A DNA stretch of 64,000 bases from Pectobacterium sp. A5351 (lineage in GTDB: Bacteria > Pseudomonadota > Gammaproteobacteria > Enterobacterales > Enterobacteriaceae): positions 1,798,001 to 1,862,000 of the forward strand of contig NZ_CP116477.1 in the NCBI RefSeq assembly GCF_028335745.1, in the 5' to 3' direction. Shown here piece after piece: positions 9,626 to 17,508 of the stretch. The notes under the pieces are model-generated. The model saw only the letters and a program-made list of their open reading frames with translations. It was not told the DNA's origin and made no database searches. The first letter of the stretch is position 1; the number at the start of each line of letters is the position of its first letter. Both the position numbers and the translations under genes were made by a program.

Positions 9626-11188
9626 CTAAAAAGCAACCGTTTCTGTTTCCCTGGTCTTTGTGCGTTTAACTACCGGCTGTATTCCGAATTCATGCTCAAG
9701 AATATGCTCCGCTGAACGGATAGCCTGAGCGGCAATGGTTAATGCCGGATTAACCGCTGCTGAAGAAGGCATAAACGACGCATCGATGACAAACAGGTTA
9801 TGATGGTCATGGCTGCGACAATAAATATCCAATGCACTGTTTTGGGGATCATGGCCGAATTTAATCGTGCCACATTGGTGCGAGGTAGAATGTTTCAATA
9901 ACGGTTTCGTCAGTACAATTGGGTAGCCGCTTGCACGCAGTAACGAGGCGAATTTTTTTACCAGTTTACGGTGTGCGTGCAGGTTATTACGGGTGATCGA
10001 CATTTGGATCTGGCCATCTTTTAACTGAATACGGCTGTTTGGATCAGGAAGATCTTCCGAAAATGCAATCCAGTCGACGCTGTGTTTGGCCATCGTGCTC
10101 CCAACGATCTTCGGCAGAAAAGGAACATTTGCTGATAGCATTCCGCCCTGAAGCTTGCCTAACATCTGTACATGTCCCAGAGGGTAGGGGTAGTCAGGTG
10201 CGTTGAAGTAATACTCATTCATCGCCAGCGTCTTCTGAAAGACAGTATTATTCTCCTCTAAAGATAACCCCATCAGCGCGGTCTGGTTATGCGCCATATA
10301 GTTGCGGCCCACGACGTCAGAACTATTGGCTACCCCGTTGGGGGCTACCGGACACGCTGAGCGCAGCAGCAACGCGGTACTATTAATGGCACCGCAGGAC
10401 ACAATAATCAGTTTCGCGCTAAGCACTCGAGTCTGCCCGTCCTGTTCTATTTCAACGCCTGTGACCGTTTTCCCGTCTTCTGACAGTAGCAACCGTTTGG
10501 CCAGCGTATTCGTCATCAAACTGACATGTCCGGTTTTCAAGGCAGGCGCAACGAGCGCGGTTTCTGCATCATATTTCGCGTCAATCTTGCAGGGAAAGCC
10601 GTCACAAGTTTTACAGCGAATACAATTGCCTTCTGAGCCATAGTTGATGGCTAACGGCAGTGCTGATGAACGGGCCCCAAACTGCTCCATTTTAGATGCC
10701 ATTCTGGCGATAATCGGTTCTGTTACCAATGCGGGTTGCGGATACGGTGCGCTACGCCACGGTGCGGTAACATCATTTTCATCATTGCCGTGGACATTAA
10801 AGATTCTTTCCGCTTCCGTATAATATGGTTCAATATCGGAGTAGCTGATAGGCCATGCGGGAGACACTCCGCCTTCATGCACTAATTCTTCAAAATCCCG
10901 TTCCCGAAAACGGATCATGGAACCGCCGTAGAATTTTGTGCAACCTCCTACGTTGTAATAAATGCTGGGTCGAAAGGTATCGCCTGACGCATCTAGCCAA
11001 CTGTCATGGGCTGTGTATTTTTTGTCGAAAAACACAGAGGCGACGTTCCAGTTATCCTTCTCCTTTGCAACCCAATCTCCACGTTCAATAATGAGCACAT
11101 TGATACCATTTTCAGCGAGACGACGTGCTGTCATTCCTCCGCCTACTCCACTTCCAATGATGATGACTTCTGGTAATTGATTCGACAT
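9626..11188 (-). CDS. GMC-family oxidoreductase with a cysteine cluster
   Basis: This 520-residue flavoenzyme is the first gene of the four-gene minus-strand operon. The FAD motif IIGSGVGGGMTARRLAENG is near residues 10-28, followed by IIERG. The C-terminal AAVNPALTIAAQAIR and STSHQCGT segments carry the Asn and His of the GMC active site. A compact cysteine cluster (CIRCKTCDGFPC, near residue 190) is seen in a subgroup related to membrane gluconate or sorbitol-type dehydrogenases. No twin-arginine or Sec signal is seen and no cytochrome or small subunit gene is adjacent, so the electron acceptor is open. Substrate unknown, probably a polyol or sugar acid. Confidence 0.85.
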   Translation of the reverse strand: MSNQLPEVIIIGSGVGGGMTARRLAENGINVLIIERGDWVAKEKDNWNVASVFFDKKYTAHDSWLDASGDTFRPSIYYNVGGCTKFYGGSMIRFRERDFEELVHEGGVSPAWPISYSDIEPYYTEAERIFNVHGNDENDVTAPWRSAPYPQPALVTEPIIARMASKMEQFGARSSALPLAINYGSEGNCIRCKTCDGFPCKIDAKYDAETALVAPALKTGHVSLMTNTLAKRLLLSEDGKTVTGVEIEQDGQTRVLSAKLIIVSCGAINSTALLLRSACPVAPNGVANSSDVVGRNYMAHNQTALMGLSLEENNTVFQKTLAMNEYYFNAPDYPYPLGHVQMLGKLQGGMLSANVPFLPKIVGSTMAKHSVDWIAFSEDLPDPNSRIQLKDGQIQMSITRNNLHAHRKLVKKFASLLRASGYPIVLTKPLLKHSTSHQCGTIKFGHDPQNSALDIYCRSHDHHNLFVIDASFMPSSAAVNPALTIAAQAIRSAEHILEHEFGIQPVVKRTKTRETETVAF

Positions 11189-11330
11189 TATTGCCTCACC
11201 TCTACATCGCTTTGCATTTATTGTGCCGTTTCTGCTATCTGGTTATTTATCTGACTATTTTAATCTACCGTTTATAAATACTTTGCCAGCAATTGAATTT
11301 GAGTATTTGCGCAATTGTTGATTGTCTCAA

Positions 11331-11368
11331 TTTCGCAACATAGCCGAAAGATGACGCACCATGACGCA
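11331..11368 (-). promoter_or_regulatory. Composite three-half-site operator, copy 1 (minus-strand operon)
   Basis: Read on the minus strand, two TGCGTCA half-sites start 10 bp apart and a TGCGAAATTG half-site follows 21 bp further on. It lies about 145 bp upstream of the GMC gene that starts at 11188. The same layout occurs at 11424, 14413 and 16002. The regulator is not encoded in this window as far as I can see. Confidence 0.75.
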
Positions 11369-11423
11369 CTTCCCGTTGTAAACCTTATCGTTACAGGAAG
11401 AATGGGGGATCAGGAAAAAAACG

Positions 11424-11464
11424 TGCGTCACTCTGCGTCAGTTGTGAATGATTTGCGAAGTTGT
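11424..11464 (+). promoter_or_regulatory. Composite three-half-site operator, copy 2 (mmsA-like gene)
   Basis: TGCGTCA half-sites start at 11424 and 11434, and TGCGAAGTTGT starts at 11454, giving steps of 10 and 20 bp. It lies upstream of the aldehyde dehydrogenase gene and is divergent from copy 1 in the same intergenic region. Confidence 0.78.
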
Positions 11465-11568
11465 TTCTGGCGTTATGACAGAACGATACTCATTCGACGT
11501 TAACCGGTTGTTACATGATATCCGGACACTATTCCTCCTCACCTACAGGTCAAAAAGAGAATAACGGT

Positions 11569-13065
11569 ATGAATACGGTCAATCATTTTATCAATGGTAA
11601 AGTTCTCTCTCAGAATGGACGCTGTACTGATGTGTACAATCCATCAACAGGGGACGTTATCCGTCAGGTCGAACTGGCGAGTATGGAAACAGTGCAAGAG
11701 GCTATTACCGCTGCGAAGCACGCTTTTCCACAATGGCGGAATACACCGCCGTCCAAGCGTGCTCAGGTCATGTTTCGATTCAAACAGTTGTTGGAAGAGA
11801 ATGAATCGGAAATTGTTCGTCTTATCAGTGAGGAACACGGTAAAACGCTGGAAGATGCCGCAGGTGAGTTAAAACGCGGTATTGAAAACGTAGAGTTTGC
11901 CTGTGGCGCGCCGGAATTGCTGAAGGGCGAATTTAATCGTAATGCTGGCCCCAATATTGATAGCTGGAGCGATTTTGAGCCTGTCGGTGTCGTTGCCGGC
12001 ATTACTCCGTTTAACTTCCCGGCGATGGTGCCGCTGTGGATGTACCCATTAGCGATTGTTTGCGGTAACACATTCGTTCTCAAACCCTCAGAACGCGACC
12101 CCAGCTCAACGCTGCTCATTGCTCAATTATTGCATCAGGCGGGGTTGCCTGAAGGCGTTATCAATGTCGTCAACGGAGACAAAGAAGCGGTTGACGCACT
12201 GCTTTTCTCCCCTGATGTGAAAGGGATCAGCTTTGTGGGCTCCACTCCTATCGCTGAGTATATTTATAGTGAGGGAACGCGCCGTGGCAAACGCGTGCAG
12301 GCACTCGGTGGTGCGAAAAATCACGCAGTGTTAATGCCTGATTGTGATTTGGATAATACCGTCAATGCATTGATGGGGGCAGCATACGGCTCCTGTGGTG
12401 AGCGTTGTATGGCGATCTCCGTAGCTGTTTGTGTGGGTGATGAGATTGCTGATGCATTGGTAGATAAAATTTCACCTAAAATTAATGCATTAAAAATCGG
12501 TCCAGGTACGCAAAGCGGATTAGACATGGGGCCTCTGGTGACACGTGCGCACCTTGAAAAAGTGAAAGGATATGTAGACTCTGGTGTGGCGGCTGGTGCC
12601 AGACTGGTTGTTGACGGGCGCGATTTATCTGTATCCGATGGCGAAAACGGTTTTTTCGTTGGCGGTTGCCTGTTTGACCACGTTAAAACCGATATGCGTA
12701 TTTATCAGGATGAAATCTTTGGCCCTGTGCTGTGTATTGTCAGAGTTAACAGTCTTGAAGATGCTGTGCAACTTATTAATGACCACGAGTATGGTAACGG
12801 CACTGCTATTTTCACTCGGGATGGTGAAGCGGCGCGCCTTTTCTGTACCGAGGTTGAAGTTGGTATGGTCGGCGTGAATATTCCGCTTCCTGTCCCTGTT
12901 GCTTATCACAGCTTTGGCGGGTGGAAGCGCTCACTGTTTGGTGATTTGCATGCCTATGGTCCGGATGGCGTTCGTTTTTATACACGTCGTAAAACGATCA
13001 CTCAGCGCTGGCCTGCGAGAAAGAGCCATGAAGCGGCCCAGTTTTCCTTCCCTAGCAATAGCTGA
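11569..13065 (+). CDS. CoA-acylating methylmalonate-semialdehyde dehydrogenase family protein (MmsA/IolA-like)
   Basis: This 498-residue aldehyde dehydrogenase has the marks of the CoA-dependent subgroup. The nucleophile lies in GSCGERCMAIS, and LGGAKNHAVLMPD replaces the usual ELGGKNP, so the general-base glutamate of ordinary aldehyde dehydrogenases is absent. Family members convert malonate or methylmalonate semialdehyde, NAD+ and CoA to acetyl- or propionyl-CoA and CO2. The start at 11569 gives the typical beginning (HFINGK) and length, with GAGA 8 bases upstream; an in-frame ATG at 11515 is weaker. The iron alcohol dehydrogenase gene follows 62 bp later. It would feed the end product of the local pathway into central metabolism; the natural semialdehyde is inferred. 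Confidence 0.87.
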   Translation: MNTVNHFINGKVLSQNGRCTDVYNPSTGDVIRQVELASMETVQEAITAAKHAFPQWRNTPPSKRAQVMFRFKQLLEENESEIVRLISEEHGKTLEDAAGELKRGIENVEFACGAPELLKGEFNRNAGPNIDSWSDFEPVGVVAGITPFNFPAMVPLWMYPLAIVCGNTFVLKPSERDPSSTLLIAQLLHQAGLPEGVINVVNGDKEAVDALLFSPDVKGISFVGSTPIAEYIYSEGTRRGKRVQALGGAKNHAVLMPDCDLDNTVNALMGAAYGSCGERCMAISVAVCVGDEIADALVDKISPKINALKIGPGTQSGLDMGPLVTRAHLEKVKGYVDSGVAAGARLVVDGRDLSVSDGENGFFVGGCLFDHVKTDMRIYQDEIFGPVLCIVRVNSLEDAVQLINDHEYGNGTAIFTRDGEAARLFCTEVEVGMVGVNIPLPVPVAYHSFGGWKRSLFGDLHAYGPDGVRFYTRRKTITQRWPARKSHEAAQFSFPSNS

Positions 13066-13078
13066 TTGAGACTTTTCC

Positions 13079-13097
13079 GGGGGAGGTCATCTCCCCC
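13079..13097 (+). repeat. Intercistronic hairpin
   Basis: A perfect 7-bp GC-rich stem (GGGGGAG with CTCCCCC, 5-base loop) lies between the aldehyde and alcohol dehydrogenase genes. No T tract follows, so it may shape mRNA stability or partial termination rather than end the operon. Confidence 0.5.
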
Positions 13098-13127
13098 ATC
13101 CTAACCGGACGACCTAAGAGGTTAACT

Positions 13128-14288
13128 ATGTCAGTACAGGCAATTCTTCCTCGGATTATGGAAGTTGGTGCACATTCCAGTGAAAAACTCCCTGACGTTT
13201 TGAAAATGTTGGGCTGCCAGCGACCATTGATTGTTACCGATAAGGTCATGGTAAAGTTGGGGCTGGTGGAGCGGCTTGTCAGCTTACTCTTAAACCATAA
13301 CATCACCAGTCAGGTGTTCGATGATACGGTGCCAGAACCTACGGCGAAATCGATAGAAGCTGGCGTGCAAATTGTCCGTCAGGGGGATTTTGATGCTATT
13401 GTCGCGTTGGGCGGCGGTAGCCCCATAGATAGTGCTAAAGCGATTGCCATTCTTGGCAAATACGGTGGTCAGATCCGCGATTATCGTTTCCCAAGGCAGG
13501 TGAATGAAGCTGGACTGCCGATCATCGCGATCCCGACAACGGCGGGCACGGGCTCTGAAGTCACTCGGTTCACCATTATCACTGATGAAACCAATGATGA
13601 GAAATTGCTCTGTTCAGGTATTGGTTTCATGCCTATCGCTGCACTGGTGGATTATACCCTGACGTTGAGCTTACCAGCGCGAACCACTGCGGATACTGGG
13701 ATTGACGCTTTAACGCACGCGATGGAAGCTTACGTGAGTCGTAAAGCCAATCCTTACAGCGATAGTCAGGCTATCGCTGCTATGAAGCTGATTGGACCTA
13801 ATCTGCGGCGGGTTTATGCTAACGGTCAGGATGTCGAAGCCCGTGAGGCAATGATGATTGGCGCAACGTTGGCTGGTATTGCCTTTTCAAACGCCTCTGT
13901 TGCTTTAGTGCATGGAATGAGCCGACCCATTGGTGCTTTCTTTCATGTTCCGCATGGGTTATCCAATGCAATGCTGTTACCTACTGTCACAGAATATTCG
14001 TTGTCATATGCGGTGGAGCGTTACGCCGACTGTGCCCGTGCTATTGGTATTGCCGAAGTGAACGATGCTGATTCGGTGGCAAATGAGAAATTGCTCACTT
14101 TTCTACGACTGCTGAATAACGAACTGTCTGTTCCTACTCTTGAAGAGTTTGGCGTTAAACGTCAATTCTTTGAGAAATCGATAGAAACGATGGCCAAACA
14201 AGCATTGGCTTCAGGTTCTCCCGGCAATAATCCTCGTGTGCCAGATGTCGATGAGCTTGTCGGACTATATAAAAAGTTGTGGTTGTAG
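13128..14288 (+). CDS. Iron-containing (group III) alcohol dehydrogenase
   Basis: This 386-residue NAD(P)-dependent dehydrogenase interconverts an alcohol and an aldehyde or ketone. The nucleotide motif ALGGGSPIDSAKAIA is near residues 92-106. Metal-site residues are visible in DTGIDALTHAMEAY (Asp and His), LVHGMSRPIG (His) and FFHVPHGLSNAMLLP (His). GTGSEVTRF is also typical. An AGAGG site precedes the ATG. It probably forms an operon with the upstream MmsA-like gene and could supply or remove the semialdehyde handled there. It belongs broadly with the FucO/DhaT/4-hydroxybutyrate dehydrogenase group; the substrate is not predictable. Confidence 0.9.
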   Translation: MSVQAILPRIMEVGAHSSEKLPDVLKMLGCQRPLIVTDKVMVKLGLVERLVSLLLNHNITSQVFDDTVPEPTAKSIEAGVQIVRQGDFDAIVALGGGSPIDSAKAIAILGKYGGQIRDYRFPRQVNEAGLPIIAIPTTAGTGSEVTRFTIITDETNDEKLLCSGIGFMPIAALVDYTLTLSLPARTTADTGIDALTHAMEAYVSRKANPYSDSQAIAAMKLIGPNLRRVYANGQDVEAREAMMIGATLAGIAFSNASVALVHGMSRPIGAFFHVPHGLSNAMLLPTVTEYSLSYAVERYADCARAIGIAEVNDADSVANEKLLTFLRLLNNELSVPTLEEFGVKRQFFEKSIETMAKQALASGSPGNNPRVPDVDELVGLYKKLWL

Positions 14289-14377
14289 TGGCTCAACGTT
14301 CTGGCGTGGTCATTTCCTTGTCTGAACACTCATCTTGGCTCGATATTGTTGCTAAAGAAGAATAGCTATTCTTTTCG

Positions 14378-14411
14378 TTCGCCGCACTGTGTTGGTGCGG
14401 CGAAGTTATTT
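14378..14411 (+). terminator. Terminator-like hairpin after the alcohol dehydrogenase gene
   Basis: A perfect 10-bp stem (TTCGCCGCAC with GTGCGGCGAA, 7-base loop) ends at 14404 and is followed by GTTATTTT. It lies just before operator copy 3, so the MFS gene probably starts a new transcription unit. Confidence 0.65.
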
Positions 14412-14412
14412 T

Positions 14413-14454
14413 CGCGTCACTGTGCGTCGCTTGTTAGTAGACTGCGAACTTGTC
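14413..14454 (+). promoter_or_regulatory. Composite three-half-site operator, copy 3 (MFS gene)
   Basis: Half-sites CGCGTCA at 14413, TGCGTCG at 14423 and TGCGAACTTGT at 14443 keep the 10 and 20 bp steps of the other copies. It lies about 95 bp before the MFS start. Confidence 0.75.
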
Positions 14455-14548
14455 GATGCCGCTATTAGCGGTTAATACTCAAATTATCTTATTTAGTTTT
14501 TTTAAACACCAATTAGCATAAATCGCTGATAACAAGGGGAGTGGATGG

Positions 14549-15832
14549 ATGTCTTTTTCTAATAAAAAAACACGAGATGATAAATGGGTAACGGATCGAA
14601 TTAAAAAAGCGAGAATAGCAACATTTATTGGCTTCATGCTAATGGGAGCTATGTTATATGTATGGTCGACCGGGGTTAGCAGTTTCCGGACGAAAGTGGG
14701 ATTAGTAGATGCGCAAGGCGATATTGCATTTGGTATGATTACGCTTGGGTTAGGTGCAGGTGGCGCTATTGGGTGTTTTATTATTGGTAAATTTATTGAT
14801 AAATGGGGGGCTAAGAAAGTTGTAGGTGCAACGACGATCCTCTATCCCTTATCCATAATTCCATTAGGCTATGTTGATGGTTTCTATTTTGCGCTAATTT
14901 TTGCTTCGTTATATGGTTTTTTTCGTGGCACGATTGATACCGCATTAAATACTCATGGTGTACAGGTTGAACGTTTTTATCAACGCTCAATTATGTCTGC
15001 CTTTCATGCTTTCTTTTCATTCGGTGGTTTTATTGCAGGAATGATTTGTAGCTGGCTTATCGGATTTAATCCTGAAGATCCTGCGTTTACTTTTACGGTC
15101 ATGGGGCTTGGTTTATTTGTTGTCGGGTTATTCATTACTCACTGGATGTTAGATAAAGATGATGTGCCGCCGGATACTGATAGCCAAAATTTTATGGTGG
15201 CTTCGGCAACGCGTACGCACCAACAGATGCAGCCTAAAAAAGTTGTCATATTGATGGTGGGATTTGGTGTTGTGCTTCTGGCTGGAATGGTGAGTGAAGG
15301 GGCCGTATGGGATTGGGGGCAGGAGTTTGTGCGTCGTGAACTGGACGCTAGCGTTTCACTAGCGGGGGTTGCTGTCTCTGTGTTTATTGGCGCGGAGTGT
15401 TTTGGTCGACTCGTGGGTGATCGTCTGGCGGAAAAACTAGGCGCACCACAAATGGTATTCTGGAGTGGGGTCACATCAGTTATTGGTCTGTTACTGGTTT
15501 CTATCGGTAATTCTGCATTCATTGGTATTATCGGGCTTGCATTAACTGGATTGGGATTAGCATGTATTACGCCTCTGATGTTATCTAGCGCAGGGCGTAA
15601 GGATACGGAAAATGCAGGTCGTAACATCGGGATTGTTAATTGTATTGGTTATACAGGTATGTTAGTTGGTCCTATTACTATTACTGCGGTTGTAGGGTAT
15701 TTCAGTCTTTCCTGGTTGATGTTATTTCCCGCAGCGTTGATGGCATTGTTAACCATATTTGGCCCAATGTTGATGAGCGATAGAAAAACAAAGGAAATGA
15801 AGAGGTTTACTCAGGTTAAGAAGGAATGTTAA
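14549..15832 (+). CDS. Major facilitator superfamily transporter
   Basis: This 427-residue protein has about twelve hydrophobic segments and belongs to the MFS secondary transporters. The loop after the second helix carries the MFS-type motif GKFIDKWGAKKV (near 91-102). A hydrophilic stretch of about 25 residues (DKDDVPPDTDSQ onward) separates the two halves. The start is chosen for an AAGGGGAG site 7 bases upstream. It has its own operator copy and sits between two catabolic enzyme genes, so it may import or export a compound of the same pathway. It gives the cluster a second transport route besides the ABC importer. Direction and substrate are unknown. Confidence 0.88.
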   Translation: MSFSNKKTRDDKWVTDRIKKARIATFIGFMLMGAMLYVWSTGVSSFRTKVGLVDAQGDIAFGMITLGLGAGGAIGCFIIGKFIDKWGAKKVVGATTILYPLSIIPLGYVDGFYFALIFASLYGFFRGTIDTALNTHGVQVERFYQRSIMSAFHAFFSFGGFIAGMICSWLIGFNPEDPAFTFTVMGLGLFVVGLFITHWMLDKDDVPPDTDSQNFMVASATRTHQQMQPKKVVILMVGFGVVLLAGMVSEGAVWDWGQEFVRRELDASVSLAGVAVSVFIGAECFGRLVGDRLAEKLGAPQMVFWSGVTSVIGLLLVSIGNSAFIGIIGLALTGLGLACITPLMLSSAGRKDTENAGRNIGIVNCIGYTGMLVGPITITAVVGYFSLSWLMLFPAALMALLTIFGPMLMSDRKTKEMKRFTQVKKEC

Positions 15833-16001
15833 GTCAATATTTTTACGATTGAATTATCGGGTTGTCATATTGTTTTTTTTAGCACTGTATGGGAGTGATT
15901 ATTACGTTAAATCTGATATGGATTGTTAGTTATGGTTAATGACAGTCTGTTACCAGCAGACGTTCGTTTTCTTAATGAATAAGACCTGATGATTTCAGAC
16001 G

Positions 16002-16043
16002 TGCGTCACAGTGCGTCACTTGTTGTTCGGCTGCGAAATTGTC
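16002..16043 (+). promoter_or_regulatory. Composite three-half-site operator, copy 4 (HisD-like gene)
   Basis: TGCGTCA at 16002 and 16012 and TGCGAAATTGT at 16032 form the cleanest copy, with steps of 10 and 20 bp. It lies in the 334-bp gap between the MFS gene and the HisD-like gene; I saw nothing else clear in that gap. Confidence 0.78.
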
Positions 16044-16166
16044 TGACGAAGCGAGACGAATGATACTCCGACTATGAATAGTCTGATGCAGATTTCTCAG
16101 AACCAAGACATTGACGATTCTGTTGAAGACACAAACAAACCTGTCTGTAAGAGAGAAGGAATTTTA

Positions 16167-17480
16167 ATGTCATATTATCTGAAGTCTTCTACAACTCAAC
16201 ATGCTGGTGAAGCTGATATCACCCAGGTTCGCCGTACTGTCGAAAATATGATTGCGGATATAACCGCACGTGGTGAAGAAGCTCTCCGAGAGTATTCTCT
16301 GAAATTTGATAAATTGGCGCCAAAAAGTTTTCGCCTTAGTCAGGAAGAGATTGATGCTTGTCTGGCAGAATTAACTTCCCAGCAAATTGATGATATTAAA
16401 TTTGCGCAACAACAAGTGCGTAACTTCGCACAACACCAACGCGATTCCATGAAGGATATCGAAGTTGAAACGTTGCCTGGCGTCATTTTGGGCCATAAAA
16501 ATGTTCCCGTAGAAACCGTTGGCTGCTATATCCCGAGCGGAAAATATCCCCTCCTGGCCTCTGCGCACATGAGTGTCGTTACCGCTAAAGTGGCAGGTGC
16601 GAAGCGTGTCATTGCCGTATCACCACCTTATGCGGGTAAACCGAGCGCCCCTGTTATTGCGGCGATTGCGTTGGCGGGCGCCGATGAAATTTATTGCATT
16701 GGCGGTGTACAGGCGATTGCGGCAATGGCGCTGGGTGTTGGTGAGTTCCCTGAAGTTGACATGATTGTTGGACCCGGCAATGCCTATGTTGCTGAAGCCA
16801 AGCGTCAACTTTTCGGAAAAATTGGCATTGACCTGATTGCAGGCCCAACAGAAACGTTGGTTATTGCCGATGATACCGTTGATGGTGAGCTTGTTGCTAC
16901 CGATCTACTGGGTCAGGCAGAGCATGGGCCGACTTCTCCGGCTGTGCTGATCACAACCTCGCGTAAACTCGGAGAAGAGACACTTAAGCAAATTGAACGT
17001 TTGCTCGGCAAGCTGGATACGGCAGAAATCGCACGCAAAGCCTGGGAAAACTACGGTGAAATAATTATTTGTGAAAGTGATGAAGAAATGGTGGTGGAAG
17101 CCAATCGTGTTGCGTCTGAGCATGTCCAGGTCATGACTAAGGATCCAGACTATTTCCTTAACAATTTACAGAATTACGGCGCACTTTTTTTAGGGCCTCG
17201 AACCAATGTCGCTTATGGCGATAAAGTCATTGGCACGAACCATACGCTGCCGACTTCCCGTGCTGCACGTTATACTGGGGGGCTATGGGTGGGTAAATTC
17301 CTGAAAACCTGTACTTACCAGCGTATTTTGACGGATGAGGCTTCAGCAATGGTTGGCGCTTACTGTTCGCGTCTTTGTGTTCTGGAGAAATTTACAGGTC
17401 ATGCTGAGCAGGCTAACATTCGCGTCCGCCGTTATGGTCATCGCGATGTGGCGTTTGGCGAGGCGGTTGATGCCGAATAA
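16167..17480 (+). CDS. Histidinol dehydrogenase-family protein, probably a catabolic polyol dehydrogenase
   Basis: This 437-residue NAD- and zinc-dependent dehydrogenase belongs to the HisD superfamily. The expected zinc and catalytic residues are visible: GQAEHGPTSPA (Gln, His), ASEHVQVM (Glu, His), YGDKVIGTNH (Asp) and FTGHAEQANIRVRRYG (His). The start at 16167 has an AGAAGGA site; the frame extends to 16074 without one. No other histidine genes are near, and it carries the cluster's operator. It therefore resembles catabolic relatives such as the sulfopropanediol dehydrogenase HpsN, which oxidise an alcohol to a carboxylate in two steps. No sulfonate genes are visible, so that exact substrate is not supported. 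Confidence 0.85.
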   Translation: MSYYLKSSTTQHAGEADITQVRRTVENMIADITARGEEALREYSLKFDKLAPKSFRLSQEEIDACLAELTSQQIDDIKFAQQQVRNFAQHQRDSMKDIEVETLPGVILGHKNVPVETVGCYIPSGKYPLLASAHMSVVTAKVAGAKRVIAVSPPYAGKPSAPVIAAIALAGADEIYCIGGVQAIAAMALGVGEFPEVDMIVGPGNAYVAEAKRQLFGKIGIDLIAGPTETLVIADDTVDGELVATDLLGQAEHGPTSPAVLITTSRKLGEETLKQIERLLGKLDTAEIARKAWENYGEIIICESDEEMVVEANRVASEHVQVMTKDPDYFLNNLQNYGALFLGPRTNVAYGDKVIGTNHTLPTSRAARYTGGLWVGKFLKTCTYQRILTDEASAMVGAYCSRLCVLEKFTGHAEQANIRVRRYGHRDVAFGEAVDAE

Positions 17481-17508
17481 TTTCATGCGCTAACTCTACC
17501 CTGATAGG

